A stretch of DNA of 41,055 nt from CAZCZU01 sp964503475 (GTDB taxonomy: Bacteria > Pseudomonadota > Zetaproteobacteria > Mariprofundales > Mariprofundaceae): contig CAZCZU010000026.1 in the NCBI GenBank assembly GCA_964503475.1, positions 1-41,055 on the forward strand, in the 5' to 3' direction. Shown one piece after another: positions 22,457 to 29,088 of this stretch (the first letter of the stretch is position 1; each line of letters starts with the position of its first letter). The position numbers and the translations under genes were made by a program. A model generated the notes under the pieces. That model made no database searches, was not told the origin of the DNA, and worked only from the letters and a program-made list of their open reading frames with translations.

Positions 22457-23980
22457 ATGCGGATGGAGGCATCGGGAAAACAGCTGATCGGGAGTGGCCA
22501 CTTTATTGTCATTGCGCTTGTCATGGCGGGTGCGATCGGCGCGGTCGATTTCTGGATCGAGCTTGCAGTCGGACACCGGAAAGGGGATGGCTCCGAAGCT
22601 GTATACGTGCAATTTCCATGGCGCGACCTTTTGTTGCTTATGTTTCTTTTGATCTTCGGTCTCTACGCGCAGCGAATGCACAACAGGGTACGGCAGGTTA
22701 GTGAAGGCCTGACGATTATGGGACAGGCCCTGGAACAGGCCGGGGAAGCCGTCATTATCACCGATCACAGGGGAACCATCGAATACGTCAACCCGGCATT
22801 CACGCGCATCAGCGGCTATTCGTTCGACGAGGCGTGTGGACAAAACCCATCGATCCTGAAAAGCGAGGCTCAGGACAAGAGACTTTATGAGCAGTTATGG
22901 GCAACAATCCGTCAGGGCGACATATGGCATGGCGCGCTGATCGACCGACGCAAGGACGGAAGCTATTACCCGGTTCTCTCCACCATTGCCCCGATCCGGG
23001 GAGAGAGCGGAGTCATCACCCATTACGTCTCCATGCAGCAGGACATCAGTGAGCGCAAGCAGCTGGAAGAGGAGTTGAATCAGGCAAAGAAACTGGATGC
23101 CGTCGGTACGCTGGTCGGTGGCATTGCGCACGATTTTAATAACATCCTGGCCGGAATCCTGGGGAACTCCTTTCTGGCCAAGGAGGAGCTGGCGCACTCC
23201 CGGCGCGGACTGGAAAGCATTCACAATATTGAAATGCTGGGAATGCGTGCGGCCGAGACGATCAAGCAGTTGCTCATGTTTGCCCGCCGGGATGTGGTGG
23301 AGATGCGCGACGAAGCACTGCACGGGCTGGTTGCCGAGAGTATCAAGGCGCAGCAGGTCGATATGAAGAAAACGATTCACCTGCACCTGGAATGCAGGGA
23401 TGAGGCGCTGGCCATTCACGGTGATCGCTCCCGGCTGCAGCTGGTACTGATCAGTATGCTCGGCAATGCCTGTGATGCGGTAAGGGATGTGGAGAGGGCG
23501 GAAATCATCTGCCGAATCGAACGCTTCCATACAGATGAAGCGTTTTGTGCCAGGCATCCTGATATCCGGCAGCAGGATCTCGCCCGAATCTCCATTTGCG
23601 ACAATGGGGTTGGAATTGAAGCGGACAAGCTTGATAAGATCTTCGAGCCCTTTTTCACCACCAAGGGCATCGGCGCCGGAACCGGTCTGGGGCTGGCGAT
23701 GTCCTATGGGGCGATCAAGCGGCATGGCGGTTGTATCGAGGTCGAGAGCACGCCCGGAGAAGGGAGCGCGTTTCACATCTATCTCCCTCTCTCTGCCGGC
23801 CGGGCAAACTCTGCAGATGTCGAGTTCAGGCATGAGTTGCTGCGTGGTGAAGGTGAAACCGTGCTGCTGGTCGATGATGAGAGCCATGTATGTGAAATTG
23901 GCCACCTGATTCTCAAACACCTGGGGTATCGTGTGCTGGTGGCCGAAAGTGGTGAGCAGGCGGTGGATTTGTACCGGTAG
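22457..23980 (+). CDS. Hybrid sensor histidine kinase, truncated by TAG in its receiver domain
   Basis: About 507 residues to the TAG at 23978. Two N-terminal membrane segments flank a short periplasmic loop. Then come a PAS domain (EAVIITDHRGTIEYVNPAF onward), a dimerisation/H-box (GIAHDFNNILAGI, phospho-His near 225), and an ATPase with N-box MLGNACDAV and G-boxes ISICDNGVGI and GAGTGLGLAMSYG. The final part is a receiver domain beginning ETVLLVDDES that stops after GEQAVDLYR. Reading on in the same frame restores the rest of the receiver. The kinase core is intact. Whether truncation is real or suppressed is open. Upstream ATG 22433 is also possible. Confidence 0.88.
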   Translation: MRMEASGKQLIGSGHFIVIALVMAGAIGAVDFWIELAVGHRKGDGSEAVYVQFPWRDLLLLMFLLIFGLYAQRMHNRVRQVSEGLTIMGQALEQAGEAVIITDHRGTIEYVNPAFTRISGYSFDEACGQNPSILKSEAQDKRLYEQLWATIRQGDIWHGALIDRRKDGSYYPVLSTIAPIRGESGVITHYVSMQQDISERKQLEEELNQAKKLDAVGTLVGGIAHDFNNILAGILGNSFLAKEELAHSRRGLESIHNIEMLGMRAAETIKQLLMFARRDVVEMRDEALHGLVAESIKAQQVDMKKTIHLHLECRDEALAIHGDRSRLQLVLISMLGNACDAVRDVERAEIICRIERFHTDEAFCARHPDIRQQDLARISICDNGVGIEADKLDKIFEPFFTTKGIGAGTGLGLAMSYGAIKRHGGCIEVESTPGEGSAFHIYLPLSAGRANSADVEFRHELLRGEGETVLLVDDESHVCEIGHLILKHLGYRVLVAESGEQAVDLYR

Positions 23981-24238
23981 CATCAACGCGAGATCGGGCT
24001 GATTATTATGGATATCGTGATGCCCGGGCTGGGTGGTGTGGCGGCGATGGGGCGGATACGTAGCCTGGGAGGTGATACGCCGGTCATCTACGTCAGCGGA
24101 TCGGATAACGAGAGTTTCAGCCGTGAATTCGGGCCGCTTTCCAGTGAGGAGCGCCTGATCAACAAACCGTTTACGATTGAGAAGTTCAGTCAGGCGATCC
24201 GGCAGGTGCTGGGCGAAGGCGGCTCTGGTGCACGGTGA
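23981..24238 (+). pseudogene. Receiver-domain remainder after in-frame TAG
   Basis: This stretch is in the same frame as the kinase and continues straight after the TAG. It encodes HQREIGLIIMDIVMPG with the phospho-acceptor Asp at 24011, then IYVSGSDNES (the switch Ser) and INKPFTIEKF (the conserved Lys). All receiver residues not encoded upstream are present, so degeneration is minimal. A single CAG-to-TAG change would explain the break. An internal ATG at 24008 sits too far inside the fold to make a working receiver alone. Confidence 0.75.
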
Positions 24239-24339
24239 TCAGTTGGCGAGGGGGCCGGCTGATTGAAGAAGATGGTTTGCATGCATGGCGTGCACTTATA
24301 AGGTTGCCTTCCTGTCGCATCTGATTAAGGGAGGCTCGT

Positions 24340-24807
24340 ATGCTTGATTCCGTCGTAACCGCTTTGCCGGTCACACTTCTGCCCCATGTAAGCACGATTC
24401 TGTTCGTTCTGATCGGTTTGCTGGTGCTCATGGCCGTCGTCTCCCTGATGCTGCTCAATCGCATCGTGATCGGCGTGATCTGCATTGCCCTGGCCACCGC
24501 AGTCTGGATTGTGACTCCGGAAATCAGTGACCGGGCCGAAATCAGGCATTTGCAACTGGAGGGGGAGCAGTCGGTTAAGCCACATGAGGGCAGCACCCCG
24601 GGCAAGGAGGCGGCGAAGCCGCTTGAGCAGCGTCTGAAGGTTACCTATTTTGCCAAGGGGTACATCAACATCGAGCTGGATGGGCAGGAGAAATCGCTGC
24701 TGCCGGGAGAGAGCTTCGAGGGTATCCGGCTGATCTCGGTCTCGGACAAGGCAGCGGTTCTGGAAATCGACGGTAAGCAGTTCACGAGGCTGAAGCCGAA
24801 ACAGTAA
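24340..24807 (+). CDS. Membrane protein with GspB/PilP-like C-terminal domain
   Basis: A protein of 155 residues with AAGGGAGG upstream of the ATG. Two hydrophobic segments (about 17-40 and 43-64) are followed by a linker and a C-terminal beta domain from about residue 97. The phrases VTYFAKGYINIELDGQEKSL and LLPGESFEGIRLISVSD resemble the small domain of type II secretion GspB/GspC and PilP, which ends VxLxxxGKxxxL. No other secretion gene is near, so I do not assign a role in secretion. Confidence 0.68.
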   Translation: MLDSVVTALPVTLLPHVSTILFVLIGLLVLMAVVSLMLLNRIVIGVICIALATAVWIVTPEISDRAEIRHLQLEGEQSVKPHEGSTPGKEAAKPLEQRLKVTYFAKGYINIELDGQEKSLLPGESFEGIRLISVSDKAAVLEIDGKQFTRLKPKQ

Positions 24808-24827
24808 GCGACCGTTGCCAGCTTAAG

Positions 24828-24866
24828 ACGGGCCGGTCACTCACAGCGAGTGGCCGGCCCGTTTGC
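24828..24866. terminator. Bidirectional terminator between convergent genes
   Basis: ACGGGCCGGTCACTC (24828-24842) pairs with GAGTGGCCGGCCCGT (24848-24862) with one G-T pair and a five-base loop. The two flanking genes converge here. Confidence 0.8.
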
Positions 24867-26300
24867 TTATGGGTGTATCGGCGCGGGATGCTGCTGGGCT
24901 TTCTTGTCGTGAATGCGCGCTTTGAGCACCACACCGCCCGGCAGAATGGCAATGGTCTGCAGGTAGTGGCTCAGCGAGGCGGCCTGCTGGGCAAGCTCCC
25001 GGTTCTGCGGCTGCTTCTGATCGAAGATCATGTGGGTGATGTTGCCAATGCGCTTGCGGAAAGCCATGGCATCGCCCTGTGCAGGGGGCAGGGGCAGTAC
25101 ATCACGACGGGTCGCCAGCAGGGTGCGGCCGGGCCACTGGCTGGCTGCCAGGAATGGCTGCTTGGTGTCCTCGGCTTCGTGGGCCAGGACGGCGATGACA
25201 GCATCGGAATCGGAGAGCAGCTGCTGGTTGCGAATCTGCTGGTATTTGCGGTCGGTGGTCATGGCGGTTGTGGCGATCACCATGAACAGGACAAGCACGA
25301 TGCCGCGCTTGCCGATGATGCCGGCCCAGCCGAAGCGCTGGTTGAGCTGGATCAGCAACGGTACGCCGAGGTAGAGGGTGGTGGCGAATGCGACCATGGC
25401 CCAGGTCTCGTCGGCGTGCACCAGGCCGATCAGCGAGGCAGCGATGAGGATCAGGCTCAGTGTATCCTGGTTGCGCCGGTAGAGGTGGAAGGCGATGGCC
25501 AGCAGCAGTACGTCGGCAATGATCAGGCCGACGCCCCAGGTGCCCGGGCCATGGATCAGATCCGGGCCGAGCAGGGCATTGCCCAGCGTGTGCAGCATAT
25601 TGGTATCGGTGGCGGCGAGGTCGGACCATCCCCAGCGCAGCAGCAGGATGACGACAGTAGAGATGCCCAGCATGATCAGCTGGTTGCGGCGCTTCTCCGG
25701 CGCCTGCTCCTTCTCCTGATACCACTGCCAGGCAAGTACCAGTGCGGCGGCGAAGCCGATCGGGTGAATGCTGATGGCGAAGGCGACCAGCAACCCCTGC
25801 AGGAAGAGGAAGCTGGGAACCGAGTGCTTCGATTTACGCGAGCTCTCATCCAGCCAGCGAATCACGGCAAAGGCGGCCAGCATGTAAATGCCACCACCGA
25901 TGCTGTCGGATTGCATCAGGCTGATCGGGGCGACGAGAAGCAGGCCGGTGGCGATCATGGCGGCTTCCTGACCGTACTCTTTCTCGGCCCAGCGATAGAG
26001 CATCAGCGAGCCGGCAAACAGGATCAGCATGGTGAAGACCTTGGCGGCGAACAGGTCGCCGGCCCAGTGCAGGTCGAGCAGAATGAAAAGAATGGCACGC
26101 AGGTCGGGCGTGCCGAACAGGCCAACGGGACTGGCGATCTGATGGATGACCGACCAGTTGATCAGCAGGGCGCGCGCGGCTCCCTCCTCGATGCCGAAAT
26201 TGTCCAGGCGAAACAGGTGAAAGAAGATGTAGGCCAGCCCGCACATGGCGAGTAGTCCGATATGACGGGCTTTGATCTGTTGGGTGAGGTTGGAGAGCAT
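24867..26300 (-). CDS. Multi-TM GT-C glycosyltransferase-like protein
   Basis: A protein of 477 residues with about ten membrane helices. The start at 26300 is fixed by AAGGA; the ATG at 26315 lies within that ribosome site. The early segment RLDNFGIEEGAARALLINW contains an acidic pair (EE) in the first periplasmic loop, the hallmark position of the catalytic acidic residues in GT-C/dolichyl-phosphate-mannose transferases. That is a family-level resemblance only, and the donor and acceptor are unknown. It stands alone on its strand with its own candidate promoter at 26391-26418. Confidence 0.65.
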   Translation of the reverse strand: MLSNLTQQIKARHIGLLAMCGLAYIFFHLFRLDNFGIEEGAARALLINWSVIHQIASPVGLFGTPDLRAILFILLDLHWAGDLFAAKVFTMLILFAGSLMLYRWAEKEYGQEAAMIATGLLLVAPISLMQSDSIGGGIYMLAAFAVIRWLDESSRKSKHSVPSFLFLQGLLVAFAISIHPIGFAAALVLAWQWYQEKEQAPEKRRNQLIMLGISTVVILLLRWGWSDLAATDTNMLHTLGNALLGPDLIHGPGTWGVGLIIADVLLLAIAFHLYRRNQDTLSLILIAASLIGLVHADETWAMVAFATTLYLGVPLLIQLNQRFGWAGIIGKRGIVLVLFMVIATTAMTTDRKYQQIRNQQLLSDSDAVIAVLAHEAEDTKQPFLAASQWPGRTLLATRRDVLPLPPAQGDAMAFRKRIGNITHMIFDQKQPQNRELAQQAASLSHYLQTIAILPGGVVLKARIHDKKAQQHPAPIHP

Positions 26301-26351
26301 GTCGGTTCCTTGCATTGCCGGGTTTGTTTGAAGCCTCCGGAAGCCTTTGGG

Positions 26352-26429
26352 TTTGACAGCGCTCCGGAAACGATTTTTTATGGGTTGGAGATTGTAACGG
26401 CCGGTGCGTCCCCGACAAGCGCTGTCAAA
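26352..26429. repeat. 12-bp perfect inverted repeat flanking a promoter
   Basis: TTTGACAGCGCT at 26352-26363 and its exact reverse complement AGCGCTGTCAAA at 26418-26429 are separated by 54 bases. The second arm covers the stop codon of the Rrf2 regulator gene and touches the -35 of the candidate promoter for the GT-C-like gene. Palindromic DNA-binding sites or a stem are both possible. Confidence 0.6.
26391..26418 (-). promoter_or_regulatory. Candidate promoter for the GT-C-like gene
   Basis: On the minus strand TTGTCG (26413-26418) and TACAAT (26391-26396) are 16 bases apart. This gives a leader of about 80 bases before the ATG at 26300. The -35 overlaps one arm of a long inverted repeat, a possible operator. 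Confidence 0.45.
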
Positions 26430-26820
26430 GCATGTCGGCCAGGGTTTTCTGGTTCAGGACATCAAAGAAGCCGCGGCGTGCCTGAAAGAGAAGGTGCTTG
26501 AGCTTGCAGGCATTGATCAGCGGGCAGGTATTGGTCTCCTTGTCGAAGCACTCCAGCAGGTTGATGTGGGGTTCGGTCTGTTGGACTACTTCACCGACAA
26601 TGATCTCTTCCGGGTCACGTGCCAGGCGCATGCCACCGGACTTGCCGCGAATGGTCTGGATCAGGCCGAGCTGCCCCAGGTTGTGGACCACCTTGACCAT
26701 GTGATTGCGCGACACGTCGTAGGCTTCGGTAACCTCCGAAATGGTGACGAGTCTGTCGCGATGCATGGCCAGGTAAAGCAGCACACGTAGCGAATAGTCG
26801 GTGTAGAGCGTCAGTTGCAT
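26425..26820 (-). CDS. nsrR: Rrf2-family transcriptional regulator, NsrR-like
   Basis: A protein of 131 residues from the ATG at 26820, MQLTLYTDYSLRVLLYLAM. The N-terminal winged helix continues VSRNHMVKVVHNLGQ with a recognition helix and wing (GKSGGMRLA). The Cys cluster is at residues 91, 99 and 105 (ECFDKETNTC then PLINAC), and the end QKTLADML matches NsrR. NsrR binds an Fe-S cluster, senses nitric oxide and represses NO-detoxification genes. The neighbouring divergent operon encodes globins and a reductase, which fits exactly. IscR and RirA are the other family options, but Cys spacing and context favour NsrR. Confidence 0.85.
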   Translation of the reverse strand: MQLTLYTDYSLRVLLYLAMHRDRLVTISEVTEAYDVSRNHMVKVVHNLGQLGLIQTIRGKSGGMRLARDPEEIIVGEVVQQTEPHINLLECFDKETNTCPLINACKLKHLLFQARRGFFDVLNQKTLADML

Positions 26821-26826
26821 TCCAGA

Positions 26827-26885
26827 AAGATATATCTTGTTGACATGTTTTGTCCAGCGCTTTAACGTGCACCGCAGATGCATCT
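26827..26885. promoter_or_regulatory. Globin promoter flanked by two palindromes (candidate NsrR operators)
   Basis: TTGACA (26840-26845) and TAACGT (26863-26868) are 17 bases apart and drive the plus-strand globin genes. A perfect 12-base palindrome AAGATATATCTT (26827-26838) lies just upstream of the -35, and AGATGCATCT (26876-26885) lies at the expected start of transcription. The second resembles the AAGATGCAT half-site known for NsrR. The first lies seven bases before the regulator's own ATG, so it could also give autoregulation. Confidence 0.65.
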
Positions 26886-26926
26886 TTTAGGGGTAATGCC
26901 TGGGGTGCGAATCAGAGGAGGAACTT

Positions 26927-27292
26927 ATGAGCTCATTGTTTGAACGTCTGGGTGGCGAAGGTGCCGTCAATGCTGCTGTCGATATTTTCTATCGTCGTGT
27001 GCTGGCTGATCCCTACATCAGTCGCTTTTTCGAAGGTGTGGATATGGAGACGCAGGCTGCCAAGCAGAAAGGTTTCCTGACTTTTGCTTTCGGTGGCCCG
27101 AACAACTACACCGGCAAGGATATGCGCGAAGGTCATAAGCACCTGGTCAAGCAGGGCCTGAATGATGCCCATTTCGATCATGTGCTGGCGCACATTCGTT
27201 CGACTCTGGCCGAGCTCGGCGTTGGTGACGACCTGATCCAGGAAGTGATTGCCGTAGCCGACAGCACCCGTAACGACGTGCTGGATCGCTAA
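26927..27292 (+). CDS. Group I truncated haemoglobin
   Basis: A protein of 121 residues. The start has GGAGGAAC upstream. The fold is that of a 2/2 truncated haemoglobin: Tyr 22 (B10) in IFYRRVLAD, FFEGVDM, then AFGGPNNYTGKDMREGH with the proximal His at 70. Such globins bind O2 and NO and can dioxygenate NO to nitrate when a reductase is present. It is the first gene of the NsrR-facing operon. It is soluble, unlike its neighbour at 27304, and the two are so similar that a tandem duplication is clear. Confidence 0.92.
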   Translation: MSSLFERLGGEGAVNAAVDIFYRRVLADPYISRFFEGVDMETQAAKQKGFLTFAFGGPNNYTGKDMREGHKHLVKQGLNDAHFDHVLAHIRSTLAELGVGDDLIQEVIAVADSTRNDVLDR

Positions 27293-27303
27293 GGGGGAGT
27301 CGC

Positions 27304-27795
27304 ATGCATTTCGATGCTTTTATTATTCCCTTTATCATCTTTGTCATTTTCGGCCTCGGCATGCCGCTGCTGATTGCCGGCACGGCAGACAAATCCAGCC
27401 TGGCCGGAAAAAATGCGACGCTGCCCGAGGCTACGCTGTTCGATACGCTGGGCGGTGCAGCGGCGATCGATGCTGCAGTGGATGTCTTCTATCGCCGTGT
27501 GCTGGCCGATTCCTATGTGAAGCGCTTTTTCGAAGGTGTGGACATGGACAAGCAGGCAAGCAAGCAGAAGTCGTTCCTGACGCTGGCCTTTGGCGGACCG
27601 CATAATTACACCGGTAAGGATATGCGCGCCGGTCACAAGCACCTGGTAAAAATGGGGCTGAATGACTCGCATTTTGATCATATCCTGGTGCATCTGCGCT
27701 CGACGCTGGCCGAGCTCGGTGTGACCGATGAGGGGTTGATCGGTCAGGTGATTGCCATCGCCGAGAGCACCCGTAACGACGTACTCGACAAGTAA
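27304..27795 (+). CDS. Membrane-anchored truncated haemoglobin
   Basis: A protein of 163 residues. Residues 1-26 are an extra membrane anchor (MHFDAFIIPFIIFVIFGLGM), then a linker to about residue 43, then a group I truncated haemoglobin nearly identical in pattern to the gene just upstream: VFYRRVLAD (Tyr 63), FFEGVDM, GPHNYTGKDMRAGH (proximal His 111). Anchored truncated haemoglobins are rare. It would place a globin at the inner membrane, near the oxidase. It follows the soluble globin by 11 bases and precedes the reductase by 37. Confidence 0.9.
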   Translation: MHFDAFIIPFIIFVIFGLGMPLLIAGTADKSSLAGKNATLPEATLFDTLGGAAAIDAAVDVFYRRVLADSYVKRFFEGVDMDKQASKQKSFLTLAFGGPHNYTGKDMRAGHKHLVKMGLNDSHFDHILVHLRSTLAELGVTDEGLIGQVIAIAESTRNDVLDK

Positions 27796-27832
27796 GCGGT
27801 CAACGACCAAGTGAAGTGCAAGGGAGTGCACC

Positions 27833-28810
27833 ATGCCGACTATCACCTTTGAAGGAAAAACGTACGACTGTGCAGCGGATGAAACGCTGCTCGACAGTCT
27901 GACCCGGCATGGTGTGCTTCTCCCTTCCAGTTGCCGCAGCGGTGTCTGCCAGACCTGCATGCTGCGGGCGACAAAGGGCACACCTCCACCTGCCTCGCAG
28001 GAGGGGATCAAGGATACCCTGAAGGCCCAGAACTACTTTCTCGCCTGCGTCTGCAAACCGCAGGAGGATATGGAGGCGGGGCTGGCCTCGAAGGCGACAG
28101 AGGCGCTGCAGGCTACGGTGACTGAAAAAGAGTGGCTGAACGAGACGGTGATGCGTATTCGCATGCAGCGTCCGGACGGTTTTACCTATTATCCCGGTCA
28201 GTTTATCAATCTGGTGCGCGATGAAGGCAAGCTGGTGCGCAGCTATTCGCTGGCCAGTGTCGCCAGTGAGTCGTTCCTGGAGCTGCACATCAAGCGGGTG
28301 CCGGACGGCATCATGAGTAACTGGCTTTGCGATGAGCTGGCCTGTGGCGATACACTCGAGTTTTACGGTGCCGCCGGCGACTGCTTCTATCTGCCCGGCA
28401 AGCCGGAGCAGCCGTTGCTGCTTGCCGGCACCGGTACCGGCCTTGCCCCGCTTTACGGTATTGTCCGTGATGCACTGGCTGCCGGACACAGCGGTGAGAT
28501 TCGTATTTTCCACGCTAGCCTGGCGACCGCCGGCCTCTACTACATGGATGAATTGCGCGCGCTTGCGGCTGCGCACGCCAACGTCAGTTATACGCCGTGC
28601 GTCCTGCATGGCGATGTGCCTGAAGGCGGCATGCAGGGTAAGATCGACGAGGTGCTGATTGAGGCTGTCGGGGATCTGAAAGGGTGGCGTATGTTCTTCT
28701 GCGGCGACCCGCCGATCGTCAATGCAATGCGCCATCGCTGCTTCATGGCCGGCGCCTCGATGAGTGAAATCCACGCCGATGCTTTCGTGTTTGCACCGCA
28801 GACCGGTTGA
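27833..28810 (+). CDS. Ferredoxin-type 2Fe-2S/FAD/NAD(P)H reductase
   Basis: A protein of 325 residues. The N-terminal plant-type ferredoxin domain is CRSGVCQTC with a fourth Cys in FLACVCKP. An FAD domain with RSYSLAS follows, then a nucleotide domain with LLAGTGTGLAPLYGI and a CGDPP motif near 287 (FFCGDPPIV). Such reductases serve hydroxylases or globins. After two globin genes and opposite NsrR, the natural partner is the globin, giving a split form of flavohaemoglobin. The ribosome site is AAGGGAG. Other options, such as a monooxygenase reductase, are less likely because no oxygenase gene is present. Confidence 0.9.
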   Translation: MPTITFEGKTYDCAADETLLDSLTRHGVLLPSSCRSGVCQTCMLRATKGTPPPASQEGIKDTLKAQNYFLACVCKPQEDMEAGLASKATEALQATVTEKEWLNETVMRIRMQRPDGFTYYPGQFINLVRDEGKLVRSYSLASVASESFLELHIKRVPDGIMSNWLCDELACGDTLEFYGAAGDCFYLPGKPEQPLLLAGTGTGLAPLYGIVRDALAAGHSGEIRIFHASLATAGLYYMDELRALAAAHANVSYTPCVLHGDVPEGGMQGKIDEVLIEAVGDLKGWRMFFCGDPPIVNAMRHRCFMAGASMSEIHADAFVFAPQTG

Positions 28811-28833
28811 CCATCGCGTTTTCGCTCTATAAT
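28807..28833 (+). promoter_or_regulatory. Candidate promoter for the 36-residue anchor protein
   Basis: A perfect TATAAT at 28828-28833 lies 15 bases after TTGACC (28807-28812), which overlaps the reductase stop. The short spacer is less than ideal, but the -10 is exact. It suggests that the microprotein has its own promoter as well as read-through from the globin operon. Confidence 0.45.
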
Positions 28834-28866
28834 GTTGCCTCCAATCGAGTTTCCGGGAGGTAGGAA

Positions 28867-28977
28867 ATGCACTTCACAGCTTTTATTATTCCGTTCATGA
28901 TTTTCGTGGTCATGGGTCTGATTCTGCCGGTTGCACTGTCTAGCCAGGCAATGGCCAACCGTATCGACAACCACTAA
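28867..28977 (+). CDS. 36-residue membrane protein homologous to the globin membrane anchor
   Basis: Starts at an ATG with GGGAGGT upstream. The product MHFTAFIIPFMIFVVMGLIL plus a short tail (ending NRIDNH) matches the first 20 residues of the anchored globin at 27304 (MHFDAFIIPFIIFVIFGLGM) at about 14 of 20 positions, and is then cut short with its own tail. It therefore looks like a free-standing copy of the anchor with no globin domain. It could dimerise with the anchored globin through the helix or recruit the reductase. It has its own candidate promoter. Confidence 0.75.
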   Translation: MHFTAFIIPFMIFVVMGLILPVALSSQAMANRIDNH

Positions 28978-28998
28978 TTTCATTAGTGCGTGGATTCG

Positions 28999-29036
28999 GG
29001 GCCCGGCAGCTTTGCTGTCCGGGCCTTTAATTTATC
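28999..29036 (+). terminator. Probable terminator after the anchor microprotein
   Basis: GGCCCGGCAGC (29000-29010) pairs with GCTGTCCGGGCC (29014-29025), with one unpaired T in the second arm and a three-base loop, then TTTAATTTA. The stem is strong and the U-run is interrupted. Confidence 0.55.
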
Positions 29037-29088
29037 TGTGCGGCGCTTTCGGCCGGAAGGGCCGGCTTCGCATGCGACTGGAGTAGGC

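Noticed and set aside
24873..26255. A 460-codon plus-strand open frame
   Set aside because: It is antisense to the multi-TM GT-C-like gene and its translation has low-complexity Gln/Gly/Asp composition without family motifs.
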